From assembly GCF_003574735.1 (NCBI RefSeq), contig NZ_QORW01000028.1, positions 1-64,000 of the forward strand: 64,000 bases of DNA. Reading direction: 5' to 3'. Numbering within the stretch: position 1 is the stretch's first letter; each line of letters begins with the position of its first letter. Made by a program: the position numbers and the translations under genes. Positions 16,902 through 26,565 of the stretch are shown piece by piece. The notes under the pieces were generated by a model that saw only the letters and a list, made by a program, of their open reading frames with translations, did not search any database and was not told the DNA's origin. Source of the DNA: Dongia deserti (GTDB taxonomy: Bacteria > Pseudomonadota > Alphaproteobacteria > Dongiales > Dongiaceae).

Positions 16902-18434
16902 CTACATCACCGCGCCGATCTGCCAGGGCGTGAACTCGTTATCGCCAAAGCCGAGCTCTTCGCTCTTAGACTTGTCGCCCGACGCCACGCGTAGGATGAG
17001 ATCGAAAATCCGCTGGCCCATGTCCGGCACAGTCACACCCTTGCTCAGGATCTCGCCGCAATCGACATCCATGTCTTCCGACAGGCGCTGATACATCGGC
17101 GTATTGGTGGCAAGCTTGATACTCGGCACCGGCTTGAAGCCGAAGACCGATCCGCGGCCCGTCGTGAAGCAGACCACATTGGCCCCGCTCGCCACCTGCC
17201 CCGTCACGGAGGCCGGATCGTAACCCGGCGAATCCATGAACACGAAGCCCTTGGCCGTTACCCGCTCGCCGTACTTGTAAACGTCCACCAGGTTGGTCGT
17301 GCCGCCCTTTGCCGCGGCGCCGAGCGACTTCTCGAGAATGGTGGTAAGGCCGCCTTCCTTGTTGCCTGGCGACGGGTTGTTGTTCATCTCGCCGCCATTG
17401 CGGCTGGTGTAGTCCTCCCACCAGCGGATGCGAGCCAGCAGTTTCTCGCCGACCTGCTGGCTTACCGCGCGCCGCGTCAGCAGATGCTCCGCGCCATAGA
17501 CTTCCGGCGTTTCGGAGAGGATCGCGGTGCCGCCATGTCGCACCAGCAGGTCCGCGGTTGCGCCGAGCGCCGGATTGGCCGTGATGCCGGAATAGCCATC
17601 GGAGCCGCCGCATTGCAAAGCGAGCGTCAGATGCTCGGCGGAGACTGGCTCGCGCGCCACCTGGTTTGCCTTGGGAAGCATCGCCTTCACGCGCTTCAAG
17701 CCTTCCTCGATTGTGGCGCGGGTGCCGCCCGTGTTCTGGATCGTCATGTACTGGAATGCGTCGGTCGCCTTGACGCCGTAGGTGTCGAGGAGGAAGCGGA
17801 TCTGCGCCGCCTCGCAGCCCAGACCGATCAGCAGAACACCCGCGAAATTCGGATGGCGCAGATAGCCCCACAGCACACGCTGTAGGGTCTCGAAGCCCTC
17901 GCCCTTGGTCGCCATGCCGCACCCTGTGCCATGCACCAGTGCGACCACGCCATCGACATTGGGATAGTCTTCAAGACCGCCATGCTCGAATGCGGCGGCG
18001 ACGCGCTTCGCCACGGTCGCGGAGCAGTTCACCGTGGTGAGCACGCCGATGTAGTTGCGGGTGGCGACACGACCATCCGCGCGCACGATGCCCTGGAAGG
18101 TCGCGCGGTCCTTCCCGGTGAAATATTGCGTCGGCCGCATGTCGGCGCAGAAGGCATAGTCGCGCTCGAATGCGCTCATGGCGCAGTTCTGAACGTGCAC
18201 ATGCTGCCCAGGCGTAATGTCCGCCGTGGCGACGCCGATGATCTGGTTATATTTGCGCACGAGCGCGCCGGCCGGAATCGCACGGGTGGCGATCTTGTGG
18301 CCGGACGGTACCGCGCTCGCCGTCACCACGCCTTCGCCGGGAAGGCTCGCGCCCGCCGGAATGGCTTGCGCGGCCACTACTACATTGTCGTCCTGATGCA
18401 GGCGGATGGTCGTACCGCCAATGATCTGGTTCAT
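16902..18434 (-). CDS. Altronate/galactarate dehydratase family protein (UxaA-like)
   Basis: This 510-residue protein has an N-terminal SAF-type domain (about residues 1-90, with the QDDNVVVAA segment) and a C-terminal dehydratase domain. The dehydratase has the marks RNYIGVLTTVNCSATV near 125, GTGCGM near 170, LGCEAAQ near 205, and LQCGGSDGYSGITANPALG near 273. Family members dehydrate altronate, galactarate or related aldonic acids to 2-keto-3-deoxy acids with iron or another metal. A second, unrelated dehydratase (IlvD type) is in the same operon, so two stereoisomers or two chain lengths may be handled. Confidence 0.82.
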   Translation of the reverse strand: MNQIIGGTTIRLHQDDNVVVAAQAIPAGASLPGEGVVTASAVPSGHKIATRAIPAGALVRKYNQIIGVATADITPGQHVHVQNCAMSAFERDYAFCADMRPTQYFTGKDRATFQGIVRADGRVATRNYIGVLTTVNCSATVAKRVAAAFEHGGLEDYPNVDGVVALVHGTGCGMATKGEGFETLQRVLWGYLRHPNFAGVLLIGLGCEAAQIRFLLDTYGVKATDAFQYMTIQNTGGTRATIEEGLKRVKAMLPKANQVAREPVSAEHLTLALQCGGSDGYSGITANPALGATADLLVRHGGTAILSETPEVYGAEHLLTRRAVSQQVGEKLLARIRWWEDYTSRNGGEMNNNPSPGNKEGGLTTILEKSLGAAAKGGTTNLVDVYKYGERVTAKGFVFMDSPGYDPASVTGQVASGANVVCFTTGRGSVFGFKPVPSIKLATNTPMYQRLSEDMDVDCGEILSKGVTVPDMGQRIFDLILRVASGDKSKSEELGFGDNEFTPWQIGAVM

Positions 18435-18457
18435 CTCATCTCCTCACGGCCCGGTCG

Positions 18458-19375
18458 CTAAGGTCGTTGGCAGCCGGTGGTGTTGACATATACGGCATAA
18501 AGCGACGTGGTCGCTGTGATAAAGAGGCGATTTCGCCGCTTCCCGCCGAAGCACACGTTGGCGACGATCTCCGGAACGTTGATGCGGCCCAGCAGCGTGC
18601 CATCGGGCGCATAGCATTCGACGCCGGCATGAGTGCTGGTCCACAGATTCCCGTTCACATCGATGCGGAACCCATCCGGGATGCCAGTCTTGATGTCGCA
18701 GAACACGCGGCTGTTGGCGAGGCGCTTTCCATCGAGCACATCGAAGGCGCGGATGTGGTGCGGCGCGCTTGGATCATGGGAGCCGGCGGAATCGGCGATA
18801 TAGAGGATCTTTTCATCAGGCGAAAAGGCAAGGCCGTTGGGCTTCATGAAATCATCCACCACCACGTTGACCTCGCCATTGGCGGGATCGACGCGATAGA
18901 CGTAGCAGCCACCCTGCTCTTGCTCCGACCGGCTGCCCTCGAACTCGGTCATGATCCCATAGCTGGGATCGGTGAACCAGATGCTGCCATCGGACTTGAC
19001 CACCACGTCGTTCGGCGAATTGAGGCGCTTGCCCTGGTATTTGTCGGCGATGACGGTGATCGATCCGTCGGGCTCGGTGCGCGTCACGCGGCGCGTCAGG
19101 TGCTCGCACGTCACCAGCCGACCCTGCCGGTCGCGGGTGTTGCCGTTGCTGTTGTTGGAGTCCGCACGATAGACGCTAGCGCCCGTCTCCGGCATCCAGC
19201 GCAGCATGCGGTTGTTCGGAATGTCGCTCCAGATGAGGTAGCCGCCATCGGCGAACCAGACCGGTCCTTCGGCCCAGATGCAGCCATCCGCCAGTTTCTC
19301 CAGATGCGCGATCCCGATCATGAGTGGGCGGAAGCGCTTGTCAAAAATCTCGTAGAGGCCGTCGTTTGCAGGCAT
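18458..19375 (-). CDS. SMP-30/gluconolactonase family lactonase
   Basis: This 305-residue six-bladed propeller has the metal-site elements of the family: AEGPVWF near residue 35, NSPNDVVV near 118, FTDPSYG near 132, KPNGLAFSPDE near 175 and IPDGFRIDVNGNLW near 228. It hydrolyses an aldonolactone to the open acid, the step between sugar oxidation and the dehydratases in this operon. The absence of a signal peptide implies a cytosolic enzyme. The final residues (TGCQRP) are unlike the family and may be species-specific. Confidence 0.85.
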   Translation of the reverse strand: MPANDGLYEIFDKRFRPLMIGIAHLEKLADGCIWAEGPVWFADGGYLIWSDIPNNRMLRWMPETGASVYRADSNNSNGNTRDRQGRLVTCEHLTRRVTRTEPDGSITVIADKYQGKRLNSPNDVVVKSDGSIWFTDPSYGIMTEFEGSRSEQEQGGCYVYRVDPANGEVNVVVDDFMKPNGLAFSPDEKILYIADSAGSHDPSAPHHIRAFDVLDGKRLANSRVFCDIKTGIPDGFRIDVNGNLWTSTHAGVECYAPDGTLLGRINVPEIVANVCFGGKRRNRLFITATTSLYAVYVNTTGCQRP

Positions 19376-19389
19376 GTCGGTCCTCCCTG

Positions 19390-20340
19390 TCAGCGGCTCG
19401 GCTTATCGCCGCCGGCCAGCGTGATCATGGCAATGATGATGAGCCCGGTCAGGACCAGGCGTATTCCGGCGCTGGCGCCGTAGGTGTTGAGCATGGTGAC
19501 CAGCAGATACAGGAACAGGGCCGCGCCCCAGATGCCGGGCACATTGGCGCGGCCGCCGGCGACCGAGGTGCCGCCAATCACCACCACGGCGATGGTCGCC
19601 AACAGATACTCTTCGCCCATATTCAGCGCGTTGCCGCCGGAGAAGCCCGCCAGCAACGCGCCGCAGAGGCCGGCGAAGGCGGCGCTCATCAGGTACGTGA
19701 TGCAGCGCGCGCGCTCCACCTTAACGCCGGCCAGGTGCGCGACGCGCACATTCTGCCCGATGGCGAGCGTGGCGCGGCCATAGATTGTCCGCTCCAGGAT
19801 GATTGCCATCGCGATAGCGAACAGGATTGCGCAGATCGAGAGGACCGGGACGCCAGAGATCTGTGCCGTCGTGAAGTCGGCGAAGCTGGGTGGCGGCTTG
19901 ATCTGCAAGCCCCGGCCATAGGAGATCGCGACCGACATCACGATCAGGCTCGACGACAAAGTCGCGATAATGGGCGGGATCTTGAGCAGGCGGATGAGTG
20001 CATAGTTGAAGGCGCCGACCGCCAGTCCCGCCCCGATGCACGCCAGCAGGCCGAACCAGATCAGGCTGTCCTGCCCACCCATGATCTTCATGGCGACCCC
20101 TCCAGCGAGGGCGATGGTCGATGGGATCGAGAGATCGACATTGCCCGGACCGGTCGTGATGACGAACATCTGGCCGATGCCGACGATGACGGTGAAGGTG
20201 GCAAAGGACAGCGCCGCCGTGATCATCTCGCCACCCCCCTTTCCTTCCGTGAACAGGATGGTGGCGAGCCAGACCGCGAAGGCGCCTGCGAAGGAGAGCA
20301 GCCAGGGCTTGTTGCCGAGACGGGCAGCGAGCGCGTTCAT
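19390..20340 (-). CDS. Sugar ABC transporter permease (CUT2, RbsC-like), second subunit
   Basis: This 316-residue integral membrane protein of the ribose/xylose permease family has about nine hydrophobic spans. Family landmarks are TTGPGNVDLSIPSTIALAGG near residue 62 and AGGRANVPGIWGA near 268. ATG at 20340 overlaps the stop of the other permease (ATGA); longer frames are rejected. Two different permeases with one double ATPase suggest a heterodimeric channel. Confidence 0.88.
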   Translation of the reverse strand: MNALAARLGNKPWLLSFAGAFAVWLATILFTEGKGGGEMITAALSFATFTVIVGIGQMFVITTGPGNVDLSIPSTIALAGGVAMKIMGGQDSLIWFGLLACIGAGLAVGAFNYALIRLLKIPPIIATLSSSLIVMSVAISYGRGLQIKPPPSFADFTTAQISGVPVLSICAILFAIAMAIILERTIYGRATLAIGQNVRVAHLAGVKVERARCITYLMSAAFAGLCGALLAGFSGGNALNMGEEYLLATIAVVVIGGTSVAGGRANVPGIWGAALFLYLLVTMLNTYGASAGIRLVLTGLIIIAMITLAGGDKPSR

Positions 20341-21311
20341 TTCGCCTCCCGCAGCTTGATAAGGGCGCGCAGGGCCAGCACGACGATCAGGACGGCGCCC
20401 TGCGCCCCGATCTGCCAGTCCGGCGAGATGCGCATGAAGATCAAGAACGAGCCGGTCAGCACCAGAGTGACGGCTCCGATCACCGCGCCGATGGGTGAGA
20501 CGCGCCCGCCGACGAACTCGCCGCCGCCGAGGATCACGCCGGCGATGGAGAGCAGCGTGTAGCGGTCGGCGATATGCGCATCGGGCGAGGTGGTGAGACC
20601 GATAAGGCTGAGGCCGGACAAGACACCGAAGAAGCCGGCCAGCGCATACATCGACATGCGGATCCGGAGCAGCGACCAGCCGGCACGGTCGATGGCGGTC
20701 GCGTTGCCGCCCGCCCCGCGCAGCACGGCGCCATAGGAAGATTCCATTAGAAGAACGTGTGCCACCAGGGCGATCACCAAGCACGCGATAATGGGGAACG
20801 GAACGAGCGGCGGCTTCCAGCTCATAAGGGCCTTCAGCCAGTCCGGCACCATGCCGCCCGGCGTCGGCATCAGGATGACGGCGATGCCGAGCCACACGAA
20901 AGACATGCCAAGTGTCACCACGATGCTGGGCAGGCGGCGCATATGGATCAGCGCGCCGATGGCCGCATAGGAGGCGATACAGCCCGCCAGGATCAGGATG
21001 CAAAGTACGGGCTGGTCCACCAGCCAAGTGCCGGCAATGCAGGCCACCAGCCCGACGAAGGCGCCGATCGAGAGGTCGAGATCGTTCACCGTGAGAATGA
21101 ACATCTGCGCGATGGTCGCGAAAGCGATCGGCACTGCGTATTTCAGCATGAGGTCGAGCCCGCGATAGCTCATCGCGCGTTCATTGAGGACGAAGATCGC
21201 GATCAGGATCGCAACCAATGACACCGCCGGCAGAGCCTTGCGCAGCAGCCGCGGGTCGCCGAGGAACGCCATACGGTCGCGGGCGGGTGTGGCGAGGGTG
21301 GTGTCGGTCAC
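20337..21311 (-). CDS. Sugar ABC transporter permease (CUT2), first subunit
   Basis: This 324-residue permease with about nine spans has the landmarks [16 protein letters not shown] near residue 74 and [18 protein letters not shown] near 261. Its start overlaps the ATPase stop and its stop overlaps the next permease start, so the three proteins are translationally coupled. The cytoplasmic N-terminus (about 25 polar residues) precedes the first span. The substrate is probably a pentose, hexose or aldonic acid, given the catabolic genes downstream. Confidence 0.88.
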   Translation of the reverse strand: MTDTTLATPARDRMAFLGDPRLLRKALPAVSLVAILIAIFVLNERAMSYRGLDLMLKYAVPIAFATIAQMFILTVNDLDLSIGAFVGLVACIAGTWLVDQPVLCILILAGCIASYAAIGALIHMRRLPSIVVTLGMSFVWLGIAVILMPTPGGMVPDWLKALMSWKPPLVPFPIIACLVIALVAHVLLMESSYGAVLRGAGGNATAIDRAGWSLLRIRMSMYALAGFFGVLSGLSLIGLTTSPDAHIADRYTLLSIAGVILGGGEFVGGRVSPIGAVIGAVTLVLTGSFLIFMRISPDWQIGAQGAVLIVVLALRALIKLREAK

Positions 21312-22789
21312 GCCCGGCCTCCTTCGCGGAACGAGGCCTGCAGCACCTTCTCCTCGGTCAGGTCGGCGCGCGCGACATCGGCGACGATCTGGCCGTCGCG
21401 CATGACATAGACGTGGTCACAGTTGTTGAGTTCTTCGATCTCCGTCGTGTACCAGATGAAAGTGCGGCCCGCCTCCGCTTCGGCACGGATCAGCTCATAG
21501 ACTTCCAGCTTGGTGCCGACGTCCACGCCGCGCATCGGGTCGTCCATGAGGATGATGCCGGCGTCGGAGCCGAGGGCGCGAGCGAACAGGACCTTCTGCT
21601 GGTTGCCGCCGGAGAGCGACAGGATGTTGTTCTCCACGTCGGGAGTCTTGATGCGGATGCGCTCGCGCCACTTCTTGGCCAAGGCGGATTCGGCGTCGCG
21701 GTCGATCAAGCCGCCCTTCACCAGCGCCCGCATGGAGCGCACCGAAATGTTGCGCGCGATCGACCAGAGATGCAGCACGCCATCAGTCTGCCGGTCGCCC
21801 GCGACAAGGGCCACCGGCCCCGATACGCTTGTATCCGCGCGCGTCTTCCCGGCGGCCTCATAGATCTGCAGCAGCAGCCGGGTCTGGCCGTGCCCAGCCA
21901 GACCGGCGAGGCCGATGATCTCGCCTTTGTGCGCGACCAGTGCCGTCTGATCGCTCTGCTGTTTCGGAACGGCACGTACGACGACCGGGGTCTCGCCGCG
22001 CTGCGCGGTCACGTGCTCATGTGCCTTGATGCGCGCCTCGCTGATCACATTGCCCATGGCGGCGACTAGGCTCTCCCGGTCGAACTCGACGGCAGACCGA
22101 TCGGCGACCACGCCGCCATCCTTCATGACCACGATGCGGTCGCAGTAATCGAGGATGTCGCCCAACAGGTGGGAGGTCAGCAGACATGACCCGCCTTCCT
22201 TCACGAAGCGACGGACATAGGTCAGCAGCTGCTTGCCCGCCACCGCGTCCAGCGATGAAGTCGGCTCGTCCAGAATGACCAACCGCGTGGGACTGTCAGT
22301 CACAGTGAAGGCGCGCGCGACTTCCACCATCTGGCGCTGACCGATCAGCAAGTCGCCGACCGTTGCGTGCGGCGGAATGCCATGGCCAGGAAAGACCTCA
22401 TCCAGCTTCCGGCGCACCAGCTCAGCCGCGTTGCGGCGCCAGCCCCAACCGCGCAGACTCTTGTGATAGATACGGGTGTTTTCGGCGACGCTGAGATTGG
22501 GGCACAGCGACAGCTCCTGGAACACACAGCGTATGCCAAGCGCGCCGGCGCGCCGTACGCCGTAATCGGCAGCCTGAGCCACCCCGCTCACTCGAATCTC
22601 CCCGCCATCCGGCGCCAGCGTCCCGGCCAGCAGATTGATCAATGTCGACTTGCCGGCGCCATTGTGGCCGACCAGCCCCAGGCACTCGCCGACGCCGACC
22701 GCGAGGTCGACATTGGCGAGCGCGCGAACTGCGCCGAAGCTCTTCGTCATGCCGGAGAGGCTGACGATCTTCTCAGTTGCCTGGAGCAT
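21308..22789 (-). CDS. Sugar ABC transporter double ATPase (CUT2, RbsA/AraG-like)
   Basis: This 493-residue protein is made of two fused nucleotide-binding domains. Domain 1 has Walker [10 protein letters not shown] near residue 40, a weak signature ([12 protein letters not shown]) and Walker [10 protein letters not shown]. Domain 2 lacks a good Walker A (GLAGHGQTR) but keeps LSGGNQQKV and [11 protein letters not shown]. One intact and one degenerate site is normal for CUT2 ATPases. ATG at 22789 is preferred; the longer frame begins at a TTG without a ribosome site. Confidence 0.9.
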   Translation of the reverse strand: MLQATEKIVSLSGMTKSFGAVRALANVDLAVGVGECLGLVGHNGAGKSTLINLLAGTLAPDGGEIRVSGVAQAADYGVRRAGALGIRCVFQELSLCPNLSVAENTRIYHKSLRGWGWRRNAAELVRRKLDEVFPGHGIPPHATVGDLLIGQRQMVEVARAFTVTDSPTRLVILDEPTSSLDAVAGKQLLTYVRRFVKEGGSCLLTSHLLGDILDYCDRIVVMKDGGVVADRSAVEFDRESLVAAMGNVISEARIKAHEHVTAQRGETPVVVRAVPKQQSDQTALVAHKGEIIGLAGLAGHGQTRLLLQIYEAAGKTRADTSVSGPVALVAGDRQTDGVLHLWSIARNISVRSMRALVKGGLIDRDAESALAKKWRERIRIKTPDVENNILSLSGGNQQKVLFARALGSDAGIILMDDPMRGVDVGTKLEVYELIRAEAEAGRTFIWYTTEIEELNNCDHVYVMRDGQIVADVARADLTEEKVLQASFREGGRA

Positions 22790-22816
22790 GGTCCCAAATG
22801 CCAATCGAGGGCAGCC

Positions 22817-23857
22817 TTACTTCGCAGCCGCGATGACCTTCTGCGCGTCTTCCAGCGTATATTCGACGTTGGCAACGCCGCCTTGCTCGGTATTGGCAAG
22901 GCTGGACTCCAGGTTAGCCTGGTCGATTCGCAGGAACGGCACGATCATGTCCTTCGGCACTTCCTTGCCATCGAGGATCTGCTGCGCCACCCAGAAGGCG
23001 AGCGTGGAGACGCCCGGCGCGATCGACACCGACATGGTCTCGTAGCCGCTCGCGTCCTTCTGCTCCTTCCACCAGGCGAGTTCGTCCTGACGGTTGCCCA
23101 TGATGATCAGCGGTGTCGGGCGACTTGCCGCCTTGAAGGCCTGGGCCGCGCCATATCCGTCGCCGCCCTGGGTCACGACGGCAGCCACTTCCGGCAGCGA
23201 GGGCAGCACGCCCGCGACGGCCTTCTGCGCCACCGTTTGCGTCCAGTCGCCATGGACCGACCCGACGACCTTGAACTGCGAATATTTCTTCACGCCGGCT
23301 TCGATGCCCTTGTGAATCTCGTCGTCGACGAACACACCGGCCAGGCCGCGGATCTCCAGAAGATTGCCGCCGTTCGGCATCTTCTCGTTCAGGTAGTCGA
23401 GCTGCACTTCGCCCATTTTCGCGAAGTCGACGGCAATCCGCCAAGCGCAGGGCTCGGTCACGATACCATCGAAGGAGACAACGACGATACCTGCGTCGCA
23501 TGCCTCCTTCACCGCGCCGTTGAGGGCATCGGGCGACGCGGCATTGAGCACGATAGCGTCATAACCTTGCAGGATCAGGTTTTGGATCTGCGCCGCCTGC
23601 TCCGTGACTTGGTTTTCGGACGTGGTGAACGCCGTCGCCTCCGCGACGACGCCATCGGCGACCGCCTTCTTCGTGACCTTGTCCCAGCTTTTCAGCATCG
23701 ACTGACGCCAGGAATTTCCGGCGTAGTTGTTGCTGAGCGCGATCTTCTTGCCTGCAGCACCTTCTTGCGACTTCTGGAACTGCAGGTAACCGAATACTGC
23801 AGCGACCGCGATAACGATGACGGCAATAATGCCGATCAGCTTTCCTCTGCCTTGCAT
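22817..23857 (-). CDS. Periplasmic sugar-binding protein of the CUT2 transporter
   Basis: This 346-residue type-I periplasmic binding protein has an uncleaved-looking hydrophobic N-terminus (about residues 7-26, rich in Ile, Val and Ala) that may act as an anchor. Landmarks are ALSNNYAGNSWRQSM near residue 39 and the VVVSFDGIVTEP segment near 125. The ATG is preceded by GGAGGGAAGT. The unusual residue GDWTQTVAQKAV segment near 210 is family-typical. It is encoded directly before the ATPase and permeases, so it supplies their ligand. Confidence 0.85.
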   Translation of the reverse strand: MQGRGKLIGIIAVIVIAVAAVFGYLQFQKSQEGAAGKKIALSNNYAGNSWRQSMLKSWDKVTKKAVADGVVAEATAFTTSENQVTEQAAQIQNLILQGYDAIVLNAASPDALNGAVKEACDAGIVVVSFDGIVTEPCAWRIAVDFAKMGEVQLDYLNEKMPNGGNLLEIRGLAGVFVDDEIHKGIEAGVKKYSQFKVVGSVHGDWTQTVAQKAVAGVLPSLPEVAAVVTQGGDGYGAAQAFKAASRPTPLIIMGNRQDELAWWKEQKDASGYETMSVSIAPGVSTLAFWVAQQILDGKEVPKDMIVPFLRIDQANLESSLANTEQGGVANVEYTLEDAQKVIAAAK

Positions 23858-23894
23858 ACTTCCCTCCTCAGATCTGGTTTCAGTTTCTTGGTTC

Positions 23895-25634
23895 TCAGTG
23901 TGATTCCCGCGGAATGCCGGCGCCACGGCTGCCGACCAGGAAGTCGAGGTCAGCGCCCTTGTCGGCCTGCAGGACGTGGTCGACGTAGAGCTTCTGGTAG
24001 CCGCTCTCCATCGGCGGCGGCGGCGCTTTCCATTGCGCGCGGCGCTTGGCCAGCTCCTCGTCGCTGACTTCGAGGTGCAGTCTGCGGCCGGCGACGTCCA
24101 GCTGGATCATGTCTCCGTCCTTCACCAGCGCGAGCGGCCCGCCCGCCGCCGCTTCCGGCGAAGTGTGGAGGACGACGGTGCCGTAGGCCGTGCCGCTCAT
24201 GCGCGCGTCGGAAATGCGCACCATGTCGGTGATGCCCTTCTTCAGCACTTTGGGCGGCAAACCCATGTTCCCGACCTCCGCCATGCCGGGGTAGCCCTTC
24301 GGCCCGCAATTCTTCAGTACCATGACGCAGGTCTCGTCGATATCGAGATCGGGATCGGCGATCTTCTTCTTGTAGTCGTCGATGTTCTCGAACACGACAG
24401 CGCGGCCGCGATGCTGCATCAAGGCCGGTGTGGCCGCAGACGGTTTCAGGATCGCGCCATTGGGCGCCAGGTTGCCGCGCAGTACCGCGATGCCGCCTTG
24501 CGCCGTCAGCGGATTGTTCCAGGGGCGGATGACCTCCTGATTGTGGTTCTGTGCGTCCTTGACGTTCTCCCATATGGTCTTGCCGTTGACGGTGACGAGG
24601 TCCTTGTTGAGGAGCCCATGCTCGCCCAGTGCCCTCAGCACGACGGGGAGGCCGCCGGCATAGCAGAAATCCTCCATCAGGAAACGGCCCGAAGGCATGA
24701 GGTCGACGATGGTCGGGACATCCCTGCCCCACTTGTCCCAATCGTCGAGGGTCAGATTGATGCCGAGGCGGCCGGCAATGGCGAGCAGATGCACGACCGC
24801 GTTGGTAGACCCGCCGATCGCGCCGTTGGCGCGGATGGCGTTCTGGAAGGCTTCGCGCGTCAGCACCTTGGAGATGCGCAGATCGTCTTTCACGACCTGA
24901 ACCGCGCGCATACCGACCAGGTGCGCGAGGCGCTTGCGGCGCGAGTCGACCGCGGGATAGGCCGCGTTCTCCGGCAGGCCGATACCGAGAGACTCCACCA
25001 TACTGGCCATCGTGGAAGCCGTTCCCATGGTCATGCAGTGGCCGGGCGAACGCGACATGCCGGATTCGGCGCTCATGAAATCGGCGAGCGTCATCTCGCC
25101 CGCCTTCACCGCCTCGCTGAATTGCCAGACAGACGTGCCCGAGCCGACGTCACAGCCGCGGAACTTGCCATTCAGCATCGGTCCGCCGGAAAGACAGATG
25201 GTCGGCAGGTCGCAGCTGGCGGCGCCCATCAGCAACGCGGGCGTGGTCTTGTCGCAGCCGACCAGCAGCACGACGCCGTCGATCGGATTGGCGCGGATCG
25301 ATTCCTCGACCTCCATGCTCGCGAGGTTTCGGAACAGCATGGCGGTCGGGCGCAGAGTCGTCTCGCCCAGCGACATGGCCGGGAACTCCACCGGGAAGCC
25401 GCCGGCCTCGTAGACGCCGCGCTTCACCACCTCCGCCAGGTCCTTGAAGTGCGCGTTGCAGGGATTGAGGTCGGACCAGGTATTGCAGATGCCGATCACC
25501 GGCCGGCCGTCGAACATATGGTCCGGATGACCCTGGTTCTTGATCCAGCTCCGGTGCATGAAGGCGTCCTTGTTGGCGCCGCCATACCAGTGGCGGGATC
25601 TCAGCTGTCTCTTGGGGTCCGTTCCATCGGCCAT
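23895..25634 (-). CDS. IlvD/EDD-family pentonate (L-arabinonate-type) dehydratase
   Basis: This 579-residue iron-sulfur dehydratase has cluster cysteines at about residue 59 (SDLNPCN), 126 (VGCDKTTPA) and 199 (GHCMTMGTA). That spacing is as expected for sugar-acid dehydratases of the family that carry a [2Fe-2S] cluster. The N-terminal RSRHWYGG motif is characteristic of arabinonate, xylonate and galactonate dehydratases rather than dihydroxy-acid dehydratase. It converts an aldonic acid to its 2-keto-3-deoxy form. ATG at 25634 follows AGGAG. It lies directly downstream of its probable regulator. Confidence 0.87.
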   Translation of the reverse strand: MADGTDPKRQLRSRHWYGGANKDAFMHRSWIKNQGHPDHMFDGRPVIGICNTWSDLNPCNAHFKDLAEVVKRGVYEAGGFPVEFPAMSLGETTLRPTAMLFRNLASMEVEESIRANPIDGVVLLVGCDKTTPALLMGAASCDLPTICLSGGPMLNGKFRGCDVGSGTSVWQFSEAVKAGEMTLADFMSAESGMSRSPGHCMTMGTASTMASMVESLGIGLPENAAYPAVDSRRKRLAHLVGMRAVQVVKDDLRISKVLTREAFQNAIRANGAIGGSTNAVVHLLAIAGRLGINLTLDDWDKWGRDVPTIVDLMPSGRFLMEDFCYAGGLPVVLRALGEHGLLNKDLVTVNGKTIWENVKDAQNHNQEVIRPWNNPLTAQGGIAVLRGNLAPNGAILKPSAATPALMQHRGRAVVFENIDDYKKKIADPDLDIDETCVMVLKNCGPKGYPGMAEVGNMGLPPKVLKKGITDMVRISDARMSGTAYGTVVLHTSPEAAAGGPLALVKDGDMIQLDVAGRRLHLEVSDEELAKRRAQWKAPPPPMESGYQKLYVDHVLQADKGADLDFLVGSRGAGIPRESH

Positions 25635-25644
25635 CGTTGCACTC

Positions 25645-26430
25645 CTATCTGTAAGCCTGGCGCAACCGTCGGGCGGAGGCAGCACGCGCTGCACGGCCAC
25701 CGCGAGGCTTGGCCAGAATTCGTTCGATATCGATTTGCGCTTCCTGCAGCAGCTTCACCATCGCCGCCTGGGCGCCGCGTGGGTCGCCCTTCTCGATCCG
25801 TTCCAGCACGACACGGTGCAGCGGCACCGACTGAACGCGCAGGTTCGGAAACTTCACCGACAATCTGATGTTGAAGGCGATCGCCGATTCGATCACGTGC
25901 CCCATGGACACCAGAAAGGGATTGTTGGTTGCCTCCAGGATCGCCAGATGGAACCGCAGATCATGATCGGCGCTGTCCTCAGCGTTCTGCCCGGCTGCCT
26001 CCATCGCCTCATAGGTCGAGCGGATGCGGGCGATCTGCTCGAGGGATGCCCGTTGCGCGGCGAATGCCGCGCCGGCGGGCTCCAGCACGCGTCGCATCTC
26101 CGACACCGCGAGGGCATAGTCCTCGGCCTCATGCGAGGCAAGGCTCCAGCTCAGGACGTCGGGGTCGAGCATGTTCCACTGGTCGCGCGCCTTGACGCGC
26201 GTGCCGATCTTAGTACGGGATTCCACCAGGCCCTTGGCTGCCAGGACCTTGATCGCCTCGCGCAGAACCGTCCGGCTGACGCCAAATTCGGCGCCCAGAT
26301 CGGTCTCGCTGGGAAGAACCTCGCCGGGCGCCAGGTCGCCGCGCAGGATCTGCTGGCCGATCTCGTGTGTGATCCGGCCATGGATGCTGCGCTGCGAAAG
26401 CATGCGCGACGGCTTGCCTTTGACCTGCAC
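25645..26430 (-). CDS. GntR-family (FadR subgroup) transcriptional regulator
   Basis: This protein of about 261 residues has an N-terminal winged helix (VLPSETDLGAEFGVSRTVLREAIKVLAAKGLV) and a C-terminal all-helical FCD domain with a DHDLRFHLAILEATNN region. FCD regulators bind organic or sugar acids, often pathway intermediates. GTG at 26430 has a good GGGAGGG site; ATG at 26403 would remove nine residues. The operon's first gene, it probably represses the operon and the divergent galM through the dyad at 26485-26542. Confidence 0.85.
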   Translation of the reverse strand: MQVKGKPSRMLSQRSIHGRITHEIGQQILRGDLAPGEVLPSETDLGAEFGVSRTVLREAIKVLAAKGLVESRTKIGTRVKARDQWNMLDPDVLSWSLASHEAEDYALAVSEMRRVLEPAGAAFAAQRASLEQIARIRSTYEAMEAAGQNAEDSADHDLRFHLAILEATNNPFLVSMGHVIESAIAFNIRLSVKFPNLRVQSVPLHRVVLERIEKGDPRGAQAAMVKLLQEAQIDIERILAKPRGGRAARAASARRLRQAYR

Positions 26431-26484
26431 TCGGGCGGACCCTCCCAAAGTCCCGACAGCGGGGTCGTTATTTGTAGTATTATA

Positions 26485-26542
26485 TGTTTTATCAGTGGCG
26501 GGGGACAGGTCGGGAGTCAAGTCCCCGACATCGGATAAAACA
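26485..26542. promoter_or_regulatory. Long inverted repeat between gntR and galM (candidate operator)
   Basis: Arms at 26485-26506 and 26521-26542 are imperfect reverse complements. Each carries TGTTTTATC (or GATAAAACA) at the outer end and a GGGGAC/GTCCCC block at the inner end, with a 14-base spacer. On the minus strand TATAAT follows the outer end, a plausible -10 for the gntR operon. A regulator dimer or pair of dimers bound here would control both divergent units. Confidence 0.55.
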
Positions 26543-26565
26543 GCGAAAAACGAGGGATCAGTCCT

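Noticed and set aside
22367-24067. Plus-strand open frame of 566 codons
   Set aside because: It runs antisense across the ABC ATPase and binding-protein genes and has Arg/His-rich, motif-free sequence.
23976-25868. Long plus-strand open frame of 630 codons
   Set aside because: It lies opposite the IlvD-type dehydratase gene, whose motifs and family length are unmistakable. In GC-rich DNA long antisense frames arise by codon bias; no recognisable domain is present.
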